Made by a program: the position numbers and the translations under genes
The notes under the pieces: model-generated
Seen by the model: the letters and a program-made list of their open reading frames with translations, nothing else
What the model was told of the DNA's origin: nothing
Database searches by the model: none
Shown: in pieces, positions 42,001 to 53,998 of the stretch
How the letters are laid out: the number at the start of each line of letters is the position of its first letter
How positions within the stretch are numbered: the stretch's first letter is position 1
Assembly: GCA_026636295.1 (NCBI GenBank)
Contig: CP089455.1
Span: forward strand, 656,897 to 720,896
Length of the DNA stretch: 64,000 bases
Reading direction: 5' to 3'
Origin: Medakamo hakoo
Taxonomy: Eukaryota; Chlorophyta; Trebouxiophyceae; Coccomyxaceae

Positions 42001-45000
42001 GCCGCGGTCGACGGACACGCTGCGCCGTTCCTTGAGGATCAGCCCCTTCCAGGCTTTGACGGCCTCCTCGTCCTTGGGCTCCATCAGCGCCTCGCCCAGG
42101 ATGCCGCGCCCAAACTCGCGCGCCTGGATGGCCAGCGCCGCGGCCGTGCCCGCCCGCTCCGTCGCGTACCGCCACGCCATGCGGATCGGGGTCTGGATGG
42201 CGGACGTCGTGTAGTCGATGCCCCGGATGCGGCGGTGGGTGCCGCGCCGGACCGCGCGGCGCAGGTCGGCCGTGGCCAGGCGGCCGGGCGCGGTGTCGCG
42301 CTTGGCCCCGCGGGCCAGGATCAGCCAGCCCGCGATCTTGGCGCCGTGGTTTTTGGGGTCGGCGGGGGCGGGGATGCCGCCCGGCCGGCCGGCCTGGATG
42401 GCCATCACCCGGGACGCGGCGACCAGGTCGGCGCCGCGGCGCCACTCCTTGGCGAGGGCGACGCGGCGCACCGCGCGCTCGACCTGGGCCAGCGCGGCCG
42501 CCGCGCCCGCGACGGTCGGCGAGCCGGACAGGTACGCGATAAAGCGTTGGCGGTGCAGCGCGCGGTCCGCGCCCGCCCAGGGCCCGCCCAGCAGCGGGTG
42601 CAGGTCGCGCTCGGCTTGGAGGATGTAGTTGACGACGGCGCCCAGGCGGTCGGGCTTGGGCCGCCCGGCCGAGTCGAGGTGGAGGCAGGCCTTGCGCATG
42701 GACGGCTTGGTGCACGTCAGGCACTGGCCGCACCGCTCCCCGCCGCGGGACGTGCCCTTGCCCTGGGAGGCGGGCCACACGAACTTGCGCTCGATGTCCA
42801 GGGGCGGGACGGCGTCCGACTGGCGGGAGGGGATGGGCACGCCGCCCGCGCTCAGCCCCGCGACGCCGCGGCCGCGCGACTCGACCAGCTGGTCGTACAC
42901 CTTTTTGTACTCATCCGCGAAGGCGGCCCAGCCGGCGTGGTACCGGTTGCGGTAGCCTTCCGCGGAGGACGTCGTGTCGGCGTCGGGCATGACGCCCAGC
43001 GGGCGCGGGTGCGGTGGGACGGACGGCGGCGGGGCGGCCAGGGCCGACGCGAGGGCGGCCACCTGGGCGGGCGATGGGCGGGGACCGCCCGCGCCGCGCC
43101 GGCCGACGCCCGCTTCGGCGGCGCGGGCTTGCAAGCTGCCGGGCGGGCGCTCGCGCCGACCGGCCGGCGGGCGAATGCCGGCCGCCGCCGCGGCGGCCGC
43201 GGCGCCGGTGTCCCACCACTCTGCCGGCGGGCCGCCGGCGCGGTCGCCCGTCGCCGGGTCGACGCCGCGTTCCTCGGCGCCGCGGCCCGTGCCACGGCGC
43301 CACGCGCGCGCAGACCGGACCGCCCCGCCGTGCATGTGCCAGTGGACCGCGCCCTCGCCGTCCACGCCCGCCATGGGCACGCGCAGCCCCGCCGACTCGG
43401 CGCGGCCGCCCGCCTCGCACTCGGGGCACAGCCACGGGTCGTCGCTCGCGCCCGCCCGCGTCGACTCGCCCACGCACCGGTAGTGGTAGACGGCGGGGCA
43501 GCCGTCGCACATGAGCACGGTGCCGCCCACGGAGCAGATGGCGCACGTGTCCATTTCGCCCGCGGTGGACACGCCCGGAGGGGAGGCCGGGTGGTCGGCG
43601 CCCCCTGCGCCGGCGTCCGCGCCCCCAGCAACGACCGGGTCTTTGTACGGGCCGACCGCGAACTTGCCGGCGGCCTCCCGCTCCGCGATTTCCTTGCGGA
43701 TGGCGGGCGAGTCCATGAGCAGGTTGCACAGGCCCATGAAGATGGCGGCCCGGGCGCGGGGTGGGAGCGAGTAGACGTCGGGCGGGAGGGGGCCCGAAAA
43801 GCGGCCTTCGACGCGGGGGCCGGGCGAGGTGAGCAGGCGGCGGAGCGGCGGTGCGTCCGGGCCGGCGCCCGCGCCGTACTTGGCGATGACGCCGCCAGAG
43901 TTGACGGCCCGGCTGGCGGCGGCTTTGGCGGCCGCGGCGGCGGCGGCGGCCGCCGCGCGTTGCGCGCGTGCCGCACGCTCGGCCGCGTCCGACGCGCCGG
44001 GGACGTACACGTCCACGCGGGCTTTGCGGTCCCGGTGCGAGCGCCGGATGACGGAGCCGTCTTCATCTTCCGCGTCTTCACCGGCGGGCGGGGGCGCAGG
44101 CGCGGCGGGCGCGGCGGCCGCGCCGCCGTCGCCCTCCCCTGCGCCCCCTGCTGCCTCCACCCCGACGACGACGTCCGGCAGGACGCCCTCTTCCACGCCG
44201 CCGTCGTCTCCGCGGTCGCCTTCATCGCCGTACAGGAGCAGGGGCAGCAGGCCGTCCGGGTCGCCGGCCAACCGAAACGCTTCTTCCGCGTACTCCGGCC
44301 AAGTGACGGCGTCCAGCAAGACGAGCGGGCGGGACTTGGATCGCGCGCGCCGGTCGGCCGGGCTTTCGTGCGCGGCCAGGGCGCGCAGCATGCAGACGGC
44401 GGCTTCGTCCAGCAGCTCCGTCGGGCCTGGGGAGGCCATGGCCGCACACCAGTCGGCCATGGAAAAGGGCGACAGGCGGATCTGCCAGGAAAAGGCGCGC
44501 AGGAAAAAGTAGACGCCCGCCGCGTCCGCGACCGCGTCGGCGGGCAGGGGCGTGGACGCCAGGGCCGCCGGCCGGTCGGGCTGGGTGTACGGCGCGATGG
44601 CCTTGGCCGCCGGGTCGGAGAACCAGGCGCCCGGCCGGGCGCCGGCCGGCACAAAGTCCTGTTCCAGGGACCGGCCGGCCGCGAGGTCGTCGTCCAGGTC
44701 GGACGGCGGCTCGTCCTCCTCCGCCGGGGCGGCGCCCGCGTCCTCGCTCTCGTCGTCTTCGTCATCGTCGAAAACGAAGTCGGACGAGGCGCCCCGGTCC
44801 GTCGTCCCAGCCGAGTCGGAGCGGGTGAAGCCTGACGCGGGCGTGGCGAGGCCGGAGGCACCACGACCAGCGGCGCCGCGTGCGGCGCGGCCGCCCTCGT
44901 CTTCTTCCTCTTCTTCGGATGATTCCGCAAACGGGTCGTCGGACGAGGTCGGCGACCCGCCCACGCGGCCAAACCGGGCGCGGCGGCCGCGACCCCGGCC

Positions 45001-45536
45001 GCGGGTGGGCGCGCCACGGCCGCGGCCCCGGCCGCGGGCGGGCGGGGCGGGGCGACCACGGCCGCCCGATGAGTCGGACTCGTCGTCGTCATCGTCGTCG
45101 CCGTCGCCGTCGGACGCGTACGCGCCGCCCAACGCCGCCGCCGCCGCGGCAGCAGCCGCACGCGTCGGCCGGCCACGCCCGCGAGCCGCCGGCGGCGGCG
45201 GCGACGCACTGGCGGGCCGGGCGCGGACGCGGCCGGTCGTGCGCCGGCCGACCGCACCAGCGGGTGGCGGCGAGCGCGTGGACCGGCGGGCGCCGCGACG
45301 GCCGCCGTCGTCTTCCGACGGCGGCGTCAGCGCGATGTCGTCCACAAACTTGGTCGCCCGCCCGGCCCGGGGTGGGAGGGCGCGGCGGCCTGTGGGGTGG
45401 GGAGGGCGATGGGGATGGCGATGGGGATGGGGATGGGGATGGGGTTGCGTCGAGGCATTGGACGCCGCGCGGGTCATGAAGAGGGCGAGGCGACCAATAC
45501 ACACCGCCGCACAACCCACTCACCTCCGTCCGTCAT
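39010..45536 (-). CDS. Large chromatin protein: DDT, PHD, CXXC-like, PHD and two bromodomains
   Basis: Exon 1 is 45536-45524 and exon 2 is 45389-39010, giving 2130 residues. Seen in order: acidic, RGR-rich N-terminus with AT-hook-like patches; DDT-type helical domain near 288-340 (YFFLRAFSWQIRLSPFSMAD); PHD finger near 618-668 (CAICSVGGTVLMCDGCP and VYHYRCVG); a short Cys cluster near 886-905 (RCGQCLTCTKPSMRKACLHL), CXXC-like; an RG-repeat block; a second PHD near 1490-1540 (CGKCGRAGDDPTGEWIACDA and WFHSTCVGLS); bromodomains near 1612-1710 and 1770-1850, each with PMDLGTI and the acetyl-lysine Asn motif (NCETYN, NCRAYN). The tail is Pro/Ala-rich with poly-Gln. The layout suggests an ISWI/NURF-type remodelling subunit (BPTF-like) reading acetylated and methylated histones. 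The function is inferred. Confidence 0.88.
41501..41580. repeat. Coding RG-repeat tract in the bromodomain protein
   Basis: Near-perfect alternation of 6-base units (GGCCGC/GGCCCC on the plus strand) encodes about 13 Gly-Arg pairs on the minus strand. Confidence 0.8.
45408..45444. repeat. GGGGAT hexanucleotide repeat in the bromodomain-gene intron
   Basis: About six GGGGAT/GGCGAT units lie in the intron 45390-45523. Confidence 0.8.
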
Positions 45537-46201
45537 GTTTGGCACGCCGGTGCGCTGCCACCCAGGGTGGGCGTCAGGCGGTGGAGAGCTGGCCGGGCGT
45601 GTTGTGACCTGTGTGGGACAAAAAAAGAGTGAGACAGAGATCGGCTGCGTTTGTTTCGGCGACCGACACAGGGCGACTGCGGCCTCCAAGTCCAAGGCGC
45701 GTGCCCAGGATTGGACGGCATGGAAGCGGGCTCAAGGGCGGGAGGGGAGCGGAGGGAGGAGGGGCAGGAGGAGATCGCACGGAGACGGGCCGAGCGCGCG
45801 TCGTGCGCGGCCGCGCGCACTGGGCGCCTCCGCCGGCGGCCGTGCCTGCGCCCGCGCCTCAAACCACGCCCCGCCTGCTTTGCGCGACTGTACGGGGTCC
45901 GCCCCCCTCCACGCCCGCGCCTGCTCAGAGCCCCGCTCCACGCCCCGCGCGCGTGGCGACTCACCAGACGTGTGCGCGCGTGTGTGAGTGGGCGCGGGCG
46001 AGTCGAATGGGGGGACCGACCGCGCCGCGGCGCCGGGGGGAGAGCAACTGGAGTGTGTGTGGGAGAGGGCCGGGGGAGGGCCGGCACCTGTGACCTGCAT
46101 GCCCGCCCGCCCCTCTCTCTCTCTTTCCTTGCCGGCCGCCGCCGACGTGTGTCTACAACAACTCTCCCCTCTCCCATCAACACGGGGCCCACACCGCTCT
46201 C
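45537..46201. other. 665-bp region upstream of the bromodomain gene
   Basis: It lies between the start of the bromodomain gene and the 3' end of the kinase-like gene, both on the minus strand. It contains CT-rich tracts near 46110-46130 and no supported gene. Confidence 0.5.
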
Positions 46202-47641
46202 TCACCCCCTTTTCCCCGCCGCCCGGTCCGCCACCACTTTGCGCGCGACGCCACCAAACACGTCGGCCGCACCCCACGTCCCCCACCCCGCCATGAACCG
46301 GAAAAAGTCGGCGGCCGCCAGCTCGTAGTGGGACCGCAGGCTCGCCCTGCAGTACGGCGGCCCGACCCCGCCGGCCAGTCCTTCGACCGCGCGCCCTTGC
46401 GCCGCCAGGCGGGGCGTCAGCGCGTCGAAGTACAGGTCCAGCCAGGCGGCCTCCGACCCGGGTGGTCCGATCGCGCGGTGCCCGCCCGCGGAGCACAGCA
46501 GGTACGCGACGTCGCGCGCGCCGACGCCGGACCCGACGTACTGCAGGTCGAAGGCGGCTGCGGCGCCGCCGTCGGCGCTGAAACAAAAGTTGGCGGCTTT
46601 GGCGTCGCCGTGGACGAGCGTGCCAAAGGGGCCTTGTGTTGGTGGGGTGGTGGGGGGTGGGTGGGGTGAGTGGTGAGGGCGTTAAGGGCCGGGCTGGTGC
46701 ACCCGGGCGGTGGGCGGCGGCTAAACCAGGACGGCCGCCGGCGTGGGTCGGTCGCTCTTCCAGGCGGCGGGCAAACCGGCGCCCCGCACCCCTGCTACCA
46801 CCCTCATCCATCTCGCACCTGCCGCGGCCGCCTGCAAGTCCGCCGCAATGCCCGGCGCGGCGTCAGCCAGCTCCCCCCACTCGTCATCGCCCACGATGGC
46901 GGCCAGCTCGTCCGGCCGCGTCGCCAGGTGCCAGTACGTGCCCTCGCGGCCCGCCAGCGAGGGTGGTGGGACGATCGTAGGGGGTGGCGCGCCGGCCGCC
47001 TGGGCGGCGTGCCCGCACCCCCAGAACGCGGCGTGGAAGGCGGCCAGCCACCTCAGGGCCGCGCCCAGCTGGGTCGTCGACAGCCCCCCGCGCGGGAAGA
47101 CGGGGAAGGCCGGCCGCAAGTCTTCCAGGACGATGAGCGTCGTCGGGGTGGGGCCACCCCCCTCCACCACGAGAAACGGCGCGCCGACGCGCGGCACGTC
47201 GGCGGGGGGCAGGGCCAGGAGCTGGGGCGCGACCTCCCGGTAAAACGCGCTTTCGTGCGTGTATGACTCGACCTTGCGGGCGTGGCCGACGTCGCCGGGC
47301 GCGCCCGGCGGCGGTGTCACGCGCTTGACGACCAGAGGGACGCGCGCGGGCGGCCGCCCGCCGTGGTCGTCCGCCGCCACTACCGTCAGCTCCGTCACCT
47401 TGCCATACCCCGCCCACAGGCTTGCAATCTGGCGCTCGCCGCCGGGCGCGGAGAGGGAGCGGCAGGCCAGCGGGCTGGAGGGTGGCGCCGCCTCGGCCAG
47501 CGCGGCGAGCAGGTCGGCCGTCGTGGTCGGCGGCGAGCGGGCGGTCGTTGCCCGCGCGCGGGGCGGCGGCATGGCGGCGCGTGCGCGTGCGCGTCCGAGG
47601 GTGGGGAGCCGGCTCGTTGCGCGCGCGGCGCCGCCGTGCAT
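46202..47641 (-). CDS. CHK/EcKinase-like small-molecule phosphotransferase
   Basis: Exon 1 is 47641-46819 and exon 2 is 46632-46202, giving 417 residues from the first ATG (a second ATG at 47572 would remove 23 basic residues). The kinase-like fold shows an N-lobe Lys region (VPLVVKRVTPP), LIVLEDLRP in the hinge strand, the catalytic loop LVHGDAKAANFCFS (Asp284) and the metal-binding FDLQYVG. The layout fits the choline-kinase-like CHK/EcKinase group of aminoglycoside-phosphotransferase-fold enzymes, which phosphorylate sterols, alcohols or other metabolites. The substrate is unknown. The 3' splice site (AAG at 46633-46635) is not the usual CAG, so the exact junction is less certain than others here. 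Confidence 0.72.
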
Positions 47642-47974
47642 GGAGGGGCAGGCGCGCCCGCGTGCGGGCGTCTAGTTTTGGTTTGTTCGTGTGGGGTGGG
47701 ACGGGCCCGAACATGCGTCGCACCACTCTGCGGGCACACTCGGCCTTCGTCCCCGTGCGGCCACACACAGACGGGGGGTCACGCGCGCCCGTCCCCCACA
47801 CACACCATGTCCCCTCAATAATTCCTGCACCGCCACAGGCTGGCCTGACAGTCGGCTCTACCTGCCCTGCGGCTGTAGACACGGACCAGGCCGCGCCTGC
47901 TGCCGCGCGCAGGCCCCCGACTAAAAGCACGCGCGCGTTGCGTCCGCGCCTCGCCCGCTCGAGCGGAACACATC
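47642..47974. promoter_or_regulatory. 333-bp divergent promoter region (kinase-like / TTM)
   Basis: It lies between the two divergent ATGs and must hold both promoters. No recognisable element or coding stretch. Confidence 0.45.
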
Positions 47975-50900
47975 ATGGCGACCGCCTCCTCCGCGCCCAT
48001 GGCCGTCCCCGGCTCGGCGGGCGCGCCGGCCAAGTCGGGCATGGCCGAACGCGGGCGGCGCGGCCCGCCGCCTGGCCACAGGGTGAGTCCCTTTTTGGGG
48101 TTGGAGCGAGCCGATGCGGTCTTTTTTTTTTTTGAAAGGGTGGGAGGTTGGGGAGGAGGGCGGGTGGGGGTGGGGAGCGAGCCCTCAATTGCCTGCGCGG
48201 GTGGGCGTGTGCGCCGCGTCCTGGTCCGCGGCTGGAAGGAGAGGGGAACGGCGTGCGGGCGGGGTAGTCCCGCACCGACGGCCAACTCTCACGCCCGCGC
48301 CGACCCCGCGGGGCGCTCTCTCTCCATCCCCCCCCTGGCGCCCCCCCTGTTTTTTTTTCGGTGCGGCCCCTCGTCCCTCACGCACCCCGGCGCCCGCCAC
48401 CTCAACACCCCGCCCCCATCACCAGGGCCTGCTCAAGGACGCGCTGGAAGTCGTCAAAGTCGTGCCGCCCGGCGGCGGGCGGCCGCGGTACACCATCCGC
48501 CAGCTGGACGAGGAGCTGCCGTTTGACAAGGTGGGGTGTGGGGTGGTGTGGGTGGTGTGGGGTGCCCCGCCCCCTCGCACCGTCCGTCGCCGCACGCCCG
48601 TGCATGCCCCCTCACCCCCAACCCCCCAACCCCACACATCCCACACACGCCGCCCTCAGGGCTTGTTCGTCTTCATCCGCGCCGTCCAAACCCTGACCTC
48701 GCACAACAAGGGCGTCGTCGTCGTCGGCCTGGCCGGCCCGTCCGGGTCGGGCAAGACCGTCTTCTCCGCCAAGGTCCAGGCCCTGATCCCCGGCTGCGCC
48801 GTCCTGTCCATGGACAACTACAACGACGCGTCCCGCCTGGTCGACGGCAATTTCGACGACCCGCGCCTGACGGACTACGACACCCTGCTGGCCAACGTCG
48901 GCGACCTGAAGGCCGGGCGCGCCACGCGCGTGCCCATCTACGACTTCAAGACCTCGTCGCGGACGGGCTACCGCGAGGTGGCCGTCCCCGCCTCGCGCGT
49001 CGTCATCATCGAAGGCATTTACGCCCTGTCCGCGCGCGTGCGCCCGCTGCTGGACCTGCGCGTGTCCGTCACCGGCGGCGTGCACTTTGACCTGGTCAAG
49101 CGTGTGCTGCGCGACATCACGCGCTCGGGCCAGCAGCCCGAAGAAATCATCCAGCAAGTCTCGGACACGGTGTACCCCATGTACAAGGCGTACATCGAGC
49201 CAGATTTAAAAAGTGCGCACCTGCGCATCTACAACACCTTCAACCCGTTCACCGGCTTCATGGACGCGACGTACATCCTCAAGTCGGAGCGGCCCGTGAC
49301 CGACGCGGGCGTGCGGGCGGTGCTGGCCGCCGCGGCGGCGCCGCCGTCCGCGGCCGCGTCCGCCGCCCCGTCCGCCGCCGGCTCGCCGACCGCCAGCGAG
49401 GCCGGCGCGGCCGCGGGCGCGGGCGCGTGCGCGATGACGCCCGCCGCGCCGTCGCCCGACCTCGGGTCCGCCGTCGTGGCCGCCACGCCCGAGTCGGAGA
49501 CGTACGACATTTACCTGCTGCCGCCGGGCGAAGACCCGGAGACGTGCTCGTCCTGGCTGCGCATGCGCAACCGGGACGGCCGGTACAGCCTCATGTTTGA
49601 GGAGTGGGTCGTCGACGGGCCGTTCATCATTTCGCCGCGCATCACCTTTGAAGTGTCGGTCCGCGTGCTGGGCGGCCTGATGGCCCTGGGCTACGAGATC
49701 GGCACCATCATGAAGCGCACGTCCCGCGCCTTTTCGGCGGGCGGCCTGGCGGTCAAGCTGGACACGATCGAAGGCATGCCCGGCCGCGCCTTTGTCCAAG
49801 TCCAGGGCAAGGACCGGGCGGCGGTCGCGGCGGCGGGCGCGGCGCTCGGCCTGGACGGCCACTACCTGCCGCGCTCGTACATCGAAATGGTCCAGCTGGA
49901 ACGGCTGACCGAGTCCTTCCGCGCCGTGACCGACGACCTGCGCCGCCGGTTCGCGGTGGGCGGCGAGCCGCTGTTCGACTCGGACGGGCTGAACACGCCG
50001 CCGAGCGGGCGCGGCGGCGGGCTGGGTGGGCGCGGTGGCCGCGGCGGCCGCGGCGGCGCCGGCTTTTTCGGCGGCGGCGGCCGCGGCGGCGCCAGCAGCC
50101 GGGCGGGCGGCGCCGACTCGGACGGCGGCGAAGCCTTCCCACGCACCACCGGCTTTGCCCCGCTCCGCCCGGGCGGCCTGGCGTCGTCCGCGCCGACGGA
50201 TGGCGGGGCGGGGCTGTTGTCTGCGTGGGGCGCCGGCGGCGGCGGCGGCGGCGGGGATGAGGAATCCGACACCGCGCTCACGCCCCGGTGGACGACGCAC
50301 GTGGGCGGGCACGGGTCCCGGCCACCGCGGGCGGGCTTGCCGCCGCCGCCGCCGGCCGCTGCCGCTGCTCCCGCGACCGCGCCGGCCGTGCCGCCCCTGC
50401 CCCTGCCCGGCGTGGGCTCCCCGCCCGGCACGCCGGCCGACCAGGTCGGTGGTGGGGCGGCCCACGACCCGGCCGAGCACGGGTGCGCGTCCGCGGCGGC
50501 GGCGTCGCGTCGGGCGAGTGCTGCCACCGCCGGCGCGGCAGCGATCGTGCCGCCCGCCACCGCGCCACCGGCGGCCCGCGGGCCCCGGCCGCGGCAGTCG
50601 TCGTCCTCCGACGGCGACGACGAAGGGCGCGGCGGCAGCGGGGGTGGGAGCCGGCGCGCGTCCGGCGCCGCCGCCGCACCCGCCGCCGCCGCGCCACCGC
50701 CGCGCGCCCCCCTGTCCGCCGACGCCGTCGCCGCGTCCGCCCGCGCCAACGGGTCCGCCCTGACGACCAAGCTCCGGGCCGGCCAGGTGGTCGCCGTCCA
50801 GGCTGGCGGCGGTGGTGGCCGGCGCACGAGCAGCGGCACCGCGGCGAGCGGCGGCGGCCGGCCGCTGTCGGCGTCCTCCTCCGATGCGGCCGACTTGGGC

Positions 50901-51056
50901 GAGTCCTTGGCCCGCGTCGCCCGCACCCTGGACGCCGTGGACGCCCGGGCGGCGAGCGCGGCCGGCGGGATGGGCGCCACGATTTTGGCGGCGGCCGTCG
51001 CTGGCGCGGCCGCGGGCGCGGTCGCGGCCGTCGTCGCGGTCAAGGCGCTGCGGTGA
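47975..51056 (+). CDS. TTM1/2-type protein: uridine-kinase-like P-loop domain plus CYTH domain, tail-anchored
   Basis: Exons 47975-48082, 48426-48530 and 48660-51056 give 869 residues. The P-loop VVGLAGPSGSGKTVF (about 97-104) is followed by SMDNYNDASRLVDGNFDDPR, VPIYDFKTSSRTGYR and VTGGVHFDLVKRVLRDI, almost identical to the plant proteins TTM1 and TTM2. The CYTH (triphosphate tunnel) domain follows (YDIYLLPPGEDPE, LRMRNRDGRYSLMFEEW). A long Gly/Ala-rich linker leads to a single C-terminal hydrophobic helix (about 845-866) ending in KALR, a tail anchor. In Arabidopsis these proteins are outer-mitochondrial-membrane pyrophosphatases tied to senescence and immune signalling; that role is family knowledge, not shown here. 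The linker is longer and less conserved than in land plants. Confidence 0.95.
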
Positions 51057-51529
51057 ACGGGAAGGGGTGTGCGTGGGGTAGAGCCGTGGCATTGTTGCGC
51101 GGGTGGGCGCGGTCAAAACCGGCGCCCACGCGGCATGGAGAGGGGGTCAGATCGAAGGTGTGAAAAGAGAAAGCAAAACACTGTCCGACATCGTGGTTTT
51201 TCGTGTGCTTTCGAGGCAGGCGTTTTTTTCGGACAAAGAATCGTTGGATTTCATTTGGTTTTGTTGCAGCACGCCACGCACGCACGCTGCGCCCCGCTGT
51301 GAGAGAGGCGGTCGGGGGGGGCGGCCGCGGATGGCGGCCCAACCCCCCCCCTCTCTCACCTTTATTTTTTTCTTTCGCTCCCCCGCCTCTGCTTCATCTT
51401 TCTCTGCCTCGCTCGCTTTCACCCCGCCTAGGCTCTCCTTGTCTTCATGCCCGCCGTGTCCGGCGCCCCAGCACAGCTGGGACCCGGACAGCATCACCTC
51501 CTGTGCGCGCGCGCACATCCCCACCGCCT
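51057..51529. other. 473-bp convergent intergenic region
   Basis: It lies between the TTM stop and the stop of the next minus-strand gene. It holds 3' flanks with T-rich stretches (51190-51270, 51360-51420) and no supported gene. Confidence 0.5.
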
Positions 51530-52759
51530 CTACGCCGCGCCGCCCGGCCGCCCACCCCCACCCCCACCACCCCCGCCGACCGCTTGCCTCAACCCGTCCA
51601 ACGCCGCGCCCGGCCCGCCTTCCAGCACGGTGGCCAAGCCCTGCAGCCGGTGCTGGTAATCGCCGGCCGCCTCCTTGACCGGCAGGAGGGGCACAAACTT
51701 GACGCCGGCCAGCGGCGTGCGCCGGTCCGCCGACACGCGCAGCGCGTCCGGGTCGAGCAAGTCCATGGCCTCCACGAGCAGCTGTTGCAGCAGCAGCACC
51801 CGCGTCCACCGCGCCGCCGGGAAGGGGCCCTCCCCGTCCCAGGGCTTGCCGGACGCCAGGGCCGCGATGTCCGCCCGGATGGGCGCCAGCCGGGCGGCGA
51901 ACGCGGGGTCGGCGCTCAACCGCGCACAAAACTCGCCGTAGCTCAGCGTGTAGTGCCGTTCCGCGCCCATGGGCGTGGAGATCATGAAGGAGCCGATGGC
52001 GCGCTGCGTGCCACGGGACAGGCGCAGCATTTCGGCGTCCGCGCTGCCCGACCCGTCGCCGTCGTCGTCGGAGGAGGAGGCGGACCCGGTGAGGGAGCGG
52101 TAGCGGCCGCGGCGGCGCGTGCGGCGGCGCCGTTCCAGGACGGCGGTCGGGCTGGTGGAGGCCGCGGCGGCGGCCGCGGCGGACGCGGCGGCGGACGCGG
52201 CCGCGGCCGCCGCAGCCGCGGCGCCGGGCACGCCCGCCCACTCGGCGTCGATGGAAGACGCGGGCGACGTACCGTTCATGACAGCCTCGTCGTCGTCGTC
52301 GTACTCGTCGTCGCTGGCGACGGCGTGGAAGCCCGTCATGCCCGTGTCGGCGTGCGACCGGCGGCGCCGGCGCGTGCGCGCGCCCGGGTGTTCGCGCGCG
52401 TCGGCGGGCGTGTCGCCCCAGAAGTTGAGGGCGTCCTCAGACGCGCACAGCACAAAGCGCACGCCCTCGACAAACGTGGACAGGACGTCGGACCCGGGCG
52501 CGCCGTCCGTGCCGCCGCGTTGCAGGAACGACCGTTCGCGCGGGCCCTCCCGGCGCACGACTTCGACAAAGCCCAGGAATTGGCACTGTTGTTGTTGAGG
52601 TGTGATGGAGTGGGGGTGTGGGGGATGGAGATGGGATGGGATGGAGGGATGGGATGGGCGTGCGTGTCGCCGCGTGTTGGGGAGGCGCGCCAGCGGGCCG
52701 GGACGGGTGTCGCTGATGGACCCACGCCACGTCCACCCACACGAGCACGGCAGTCCCAC

Positions 52760-52810
<51 letters not shown>

Positions 52811-53389
52811 CTGGGCGCGCACACACTCACTCACCAGCGTGAAGGCCGTGTAATTGACTTCGTCCTGGCACACCAGGCCGGCCTCGCACCCCGCCACCGT
52901 CGCGGGCAGGGGGGGCGACGACGTCGACACGACCGTCGTCACGTCGCAGGCGGCCAGGCGGGACGGCCGCACCGCCCACTCCTCCGGGAAGCAGGCCAGG
53001 TGCCACAGGCGCTGCTCCAGGTCGATGGCCGATTCCAGGAGCGGGCCGCGGTAGCGGGCGAGCAGGGACTGCAGCTCCGCGGCGGCCGCGGCCAGCGTGC
53101 GCTCCCGCTCCAGTTCGCGCTGCAGGTCGGCGCGCTTGCGTTCCGTCAGCAAGCCGCCGTACAGGTTCAGGCCGACGGAAAAGCAGGCCAGCGCGGCGGA
53201 CGCGACGAGCGTCGCGTCGGCTTTGAAGGTCGAGCCGGGCGCGCCGCCGCCGCCGCCGCCGGGGGACAGGGCGGACGCCACGGCTTCCAGCGGGCCGGAG
53301 CCGACGGCGGCCATGGCCGCCGCGGCGGCGGCTGCTCCCGCCGACGACATGGCGTCCGCGGACGACGCAAAAGTGGACGGGTCGACCAT
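51530..53389 (-). CDS. Conserved protein of unknown function with one N-terminal hydrophobic helix
   Basis: Exon 1 is 53389-52835 and exon 2 is 52585-51530, giving 536 residues. A hydrophobic helix (ASAALACFSVGLNLYGGLL) near 60-80 is followed by a charged coiled-coil-like helix (RADLQRELERERTLAAAAAE) and the segment LLARYRGPLLESAIDLEQRL. Next come NYTAFTLCQFLGFVEVVRRE, a Ser/Asp/Ala-rich linker of about 120 residues, and GTQRAIGSFMI. From memory, the series RYRGPL, then a DLQ-RL type helix, then a GWVEI-RRE type segment, then EQRAIGE occurs in an uncharacterised bacterial (actinobacterial) protein family. That similarity is unverified. No enzymatic motif is visible. The intron contains a long CA repeat. 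Confidence 0.7.
52762..52808. repeat. (CA)n microsatellite, about 23 units
   Basis: A perfect dinucleotide run inside the intron 52586-52834 of the gene of unknown function. Confidence 0.95.
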
Positions 53390-53998
53390 GGCGGACGGGG
53401 GTGGGGCGCGGCGCGCGGCGGGCGGGCGGGCGCGGCCGTGGTAGCGCGTCGTTGGTGGCGGGCGGGCGGGCCTGGGGGTGGGTGGGGCGGGTGTGTCGTG
53501 CGTGGTGAGCGGGCTGTTGAGCGTCGTGTTGGGTGGCCCATGCTCTCGTGCATACCCCTGCCGGAGCGAGAGGGTGGCACAGCCCGGGACGGCCGGGCGC
53601 GGGGTGGCGGAAGCCTGCGGTCGCGCGCCCCGCGTCGGAGGAGAATTCGGCGCAGCCCGACAAAATCGTGCAACAGAAAGCGGTCGCCGCCAGCTTTACC
53701 CTTACCTGGCCGGCAAGCCGGGCCGCCGGGTGGCGGCCTCCATTGGAGAGGAGGGCGGGTTGTGTTGGGAGGAGGCGTCGGCGCCCCGGGCAGCCGACGG
53801 AGAGGGAAGGAAAGCGCAGGCTCCTCGTGCGTTGGGCAGTCTGTAGGAGAGATGAGACGAGAGACAGACGTTTGCACCACCCCGGGAAACAATTTCACAC
53901 GTTATTGCCGACCCACACACACACCGCCACCCCCTCCTCCGCCATCTACGCCGTCGGCCCTCCGCGGGGGAAGACCTCCCCTCTCTACTCTCTCGTCC
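53390..53998. other. 609-bp region between two minus-strand genes
   Basis: It holds the promoter of the unknown-function gene and the 3' flank of the PITH gene. No supported gene or RNA. Confidence 0.5.

Noticed and set aside
40849-44835. 1328-codon plus-strand open frame opposite the bromodomain gene
   Set aside because: It is antisense to a gene with clear domains; its Arg/Gly/Val-rich product has no motif and is a by-product of very high GC, where stops are rare.
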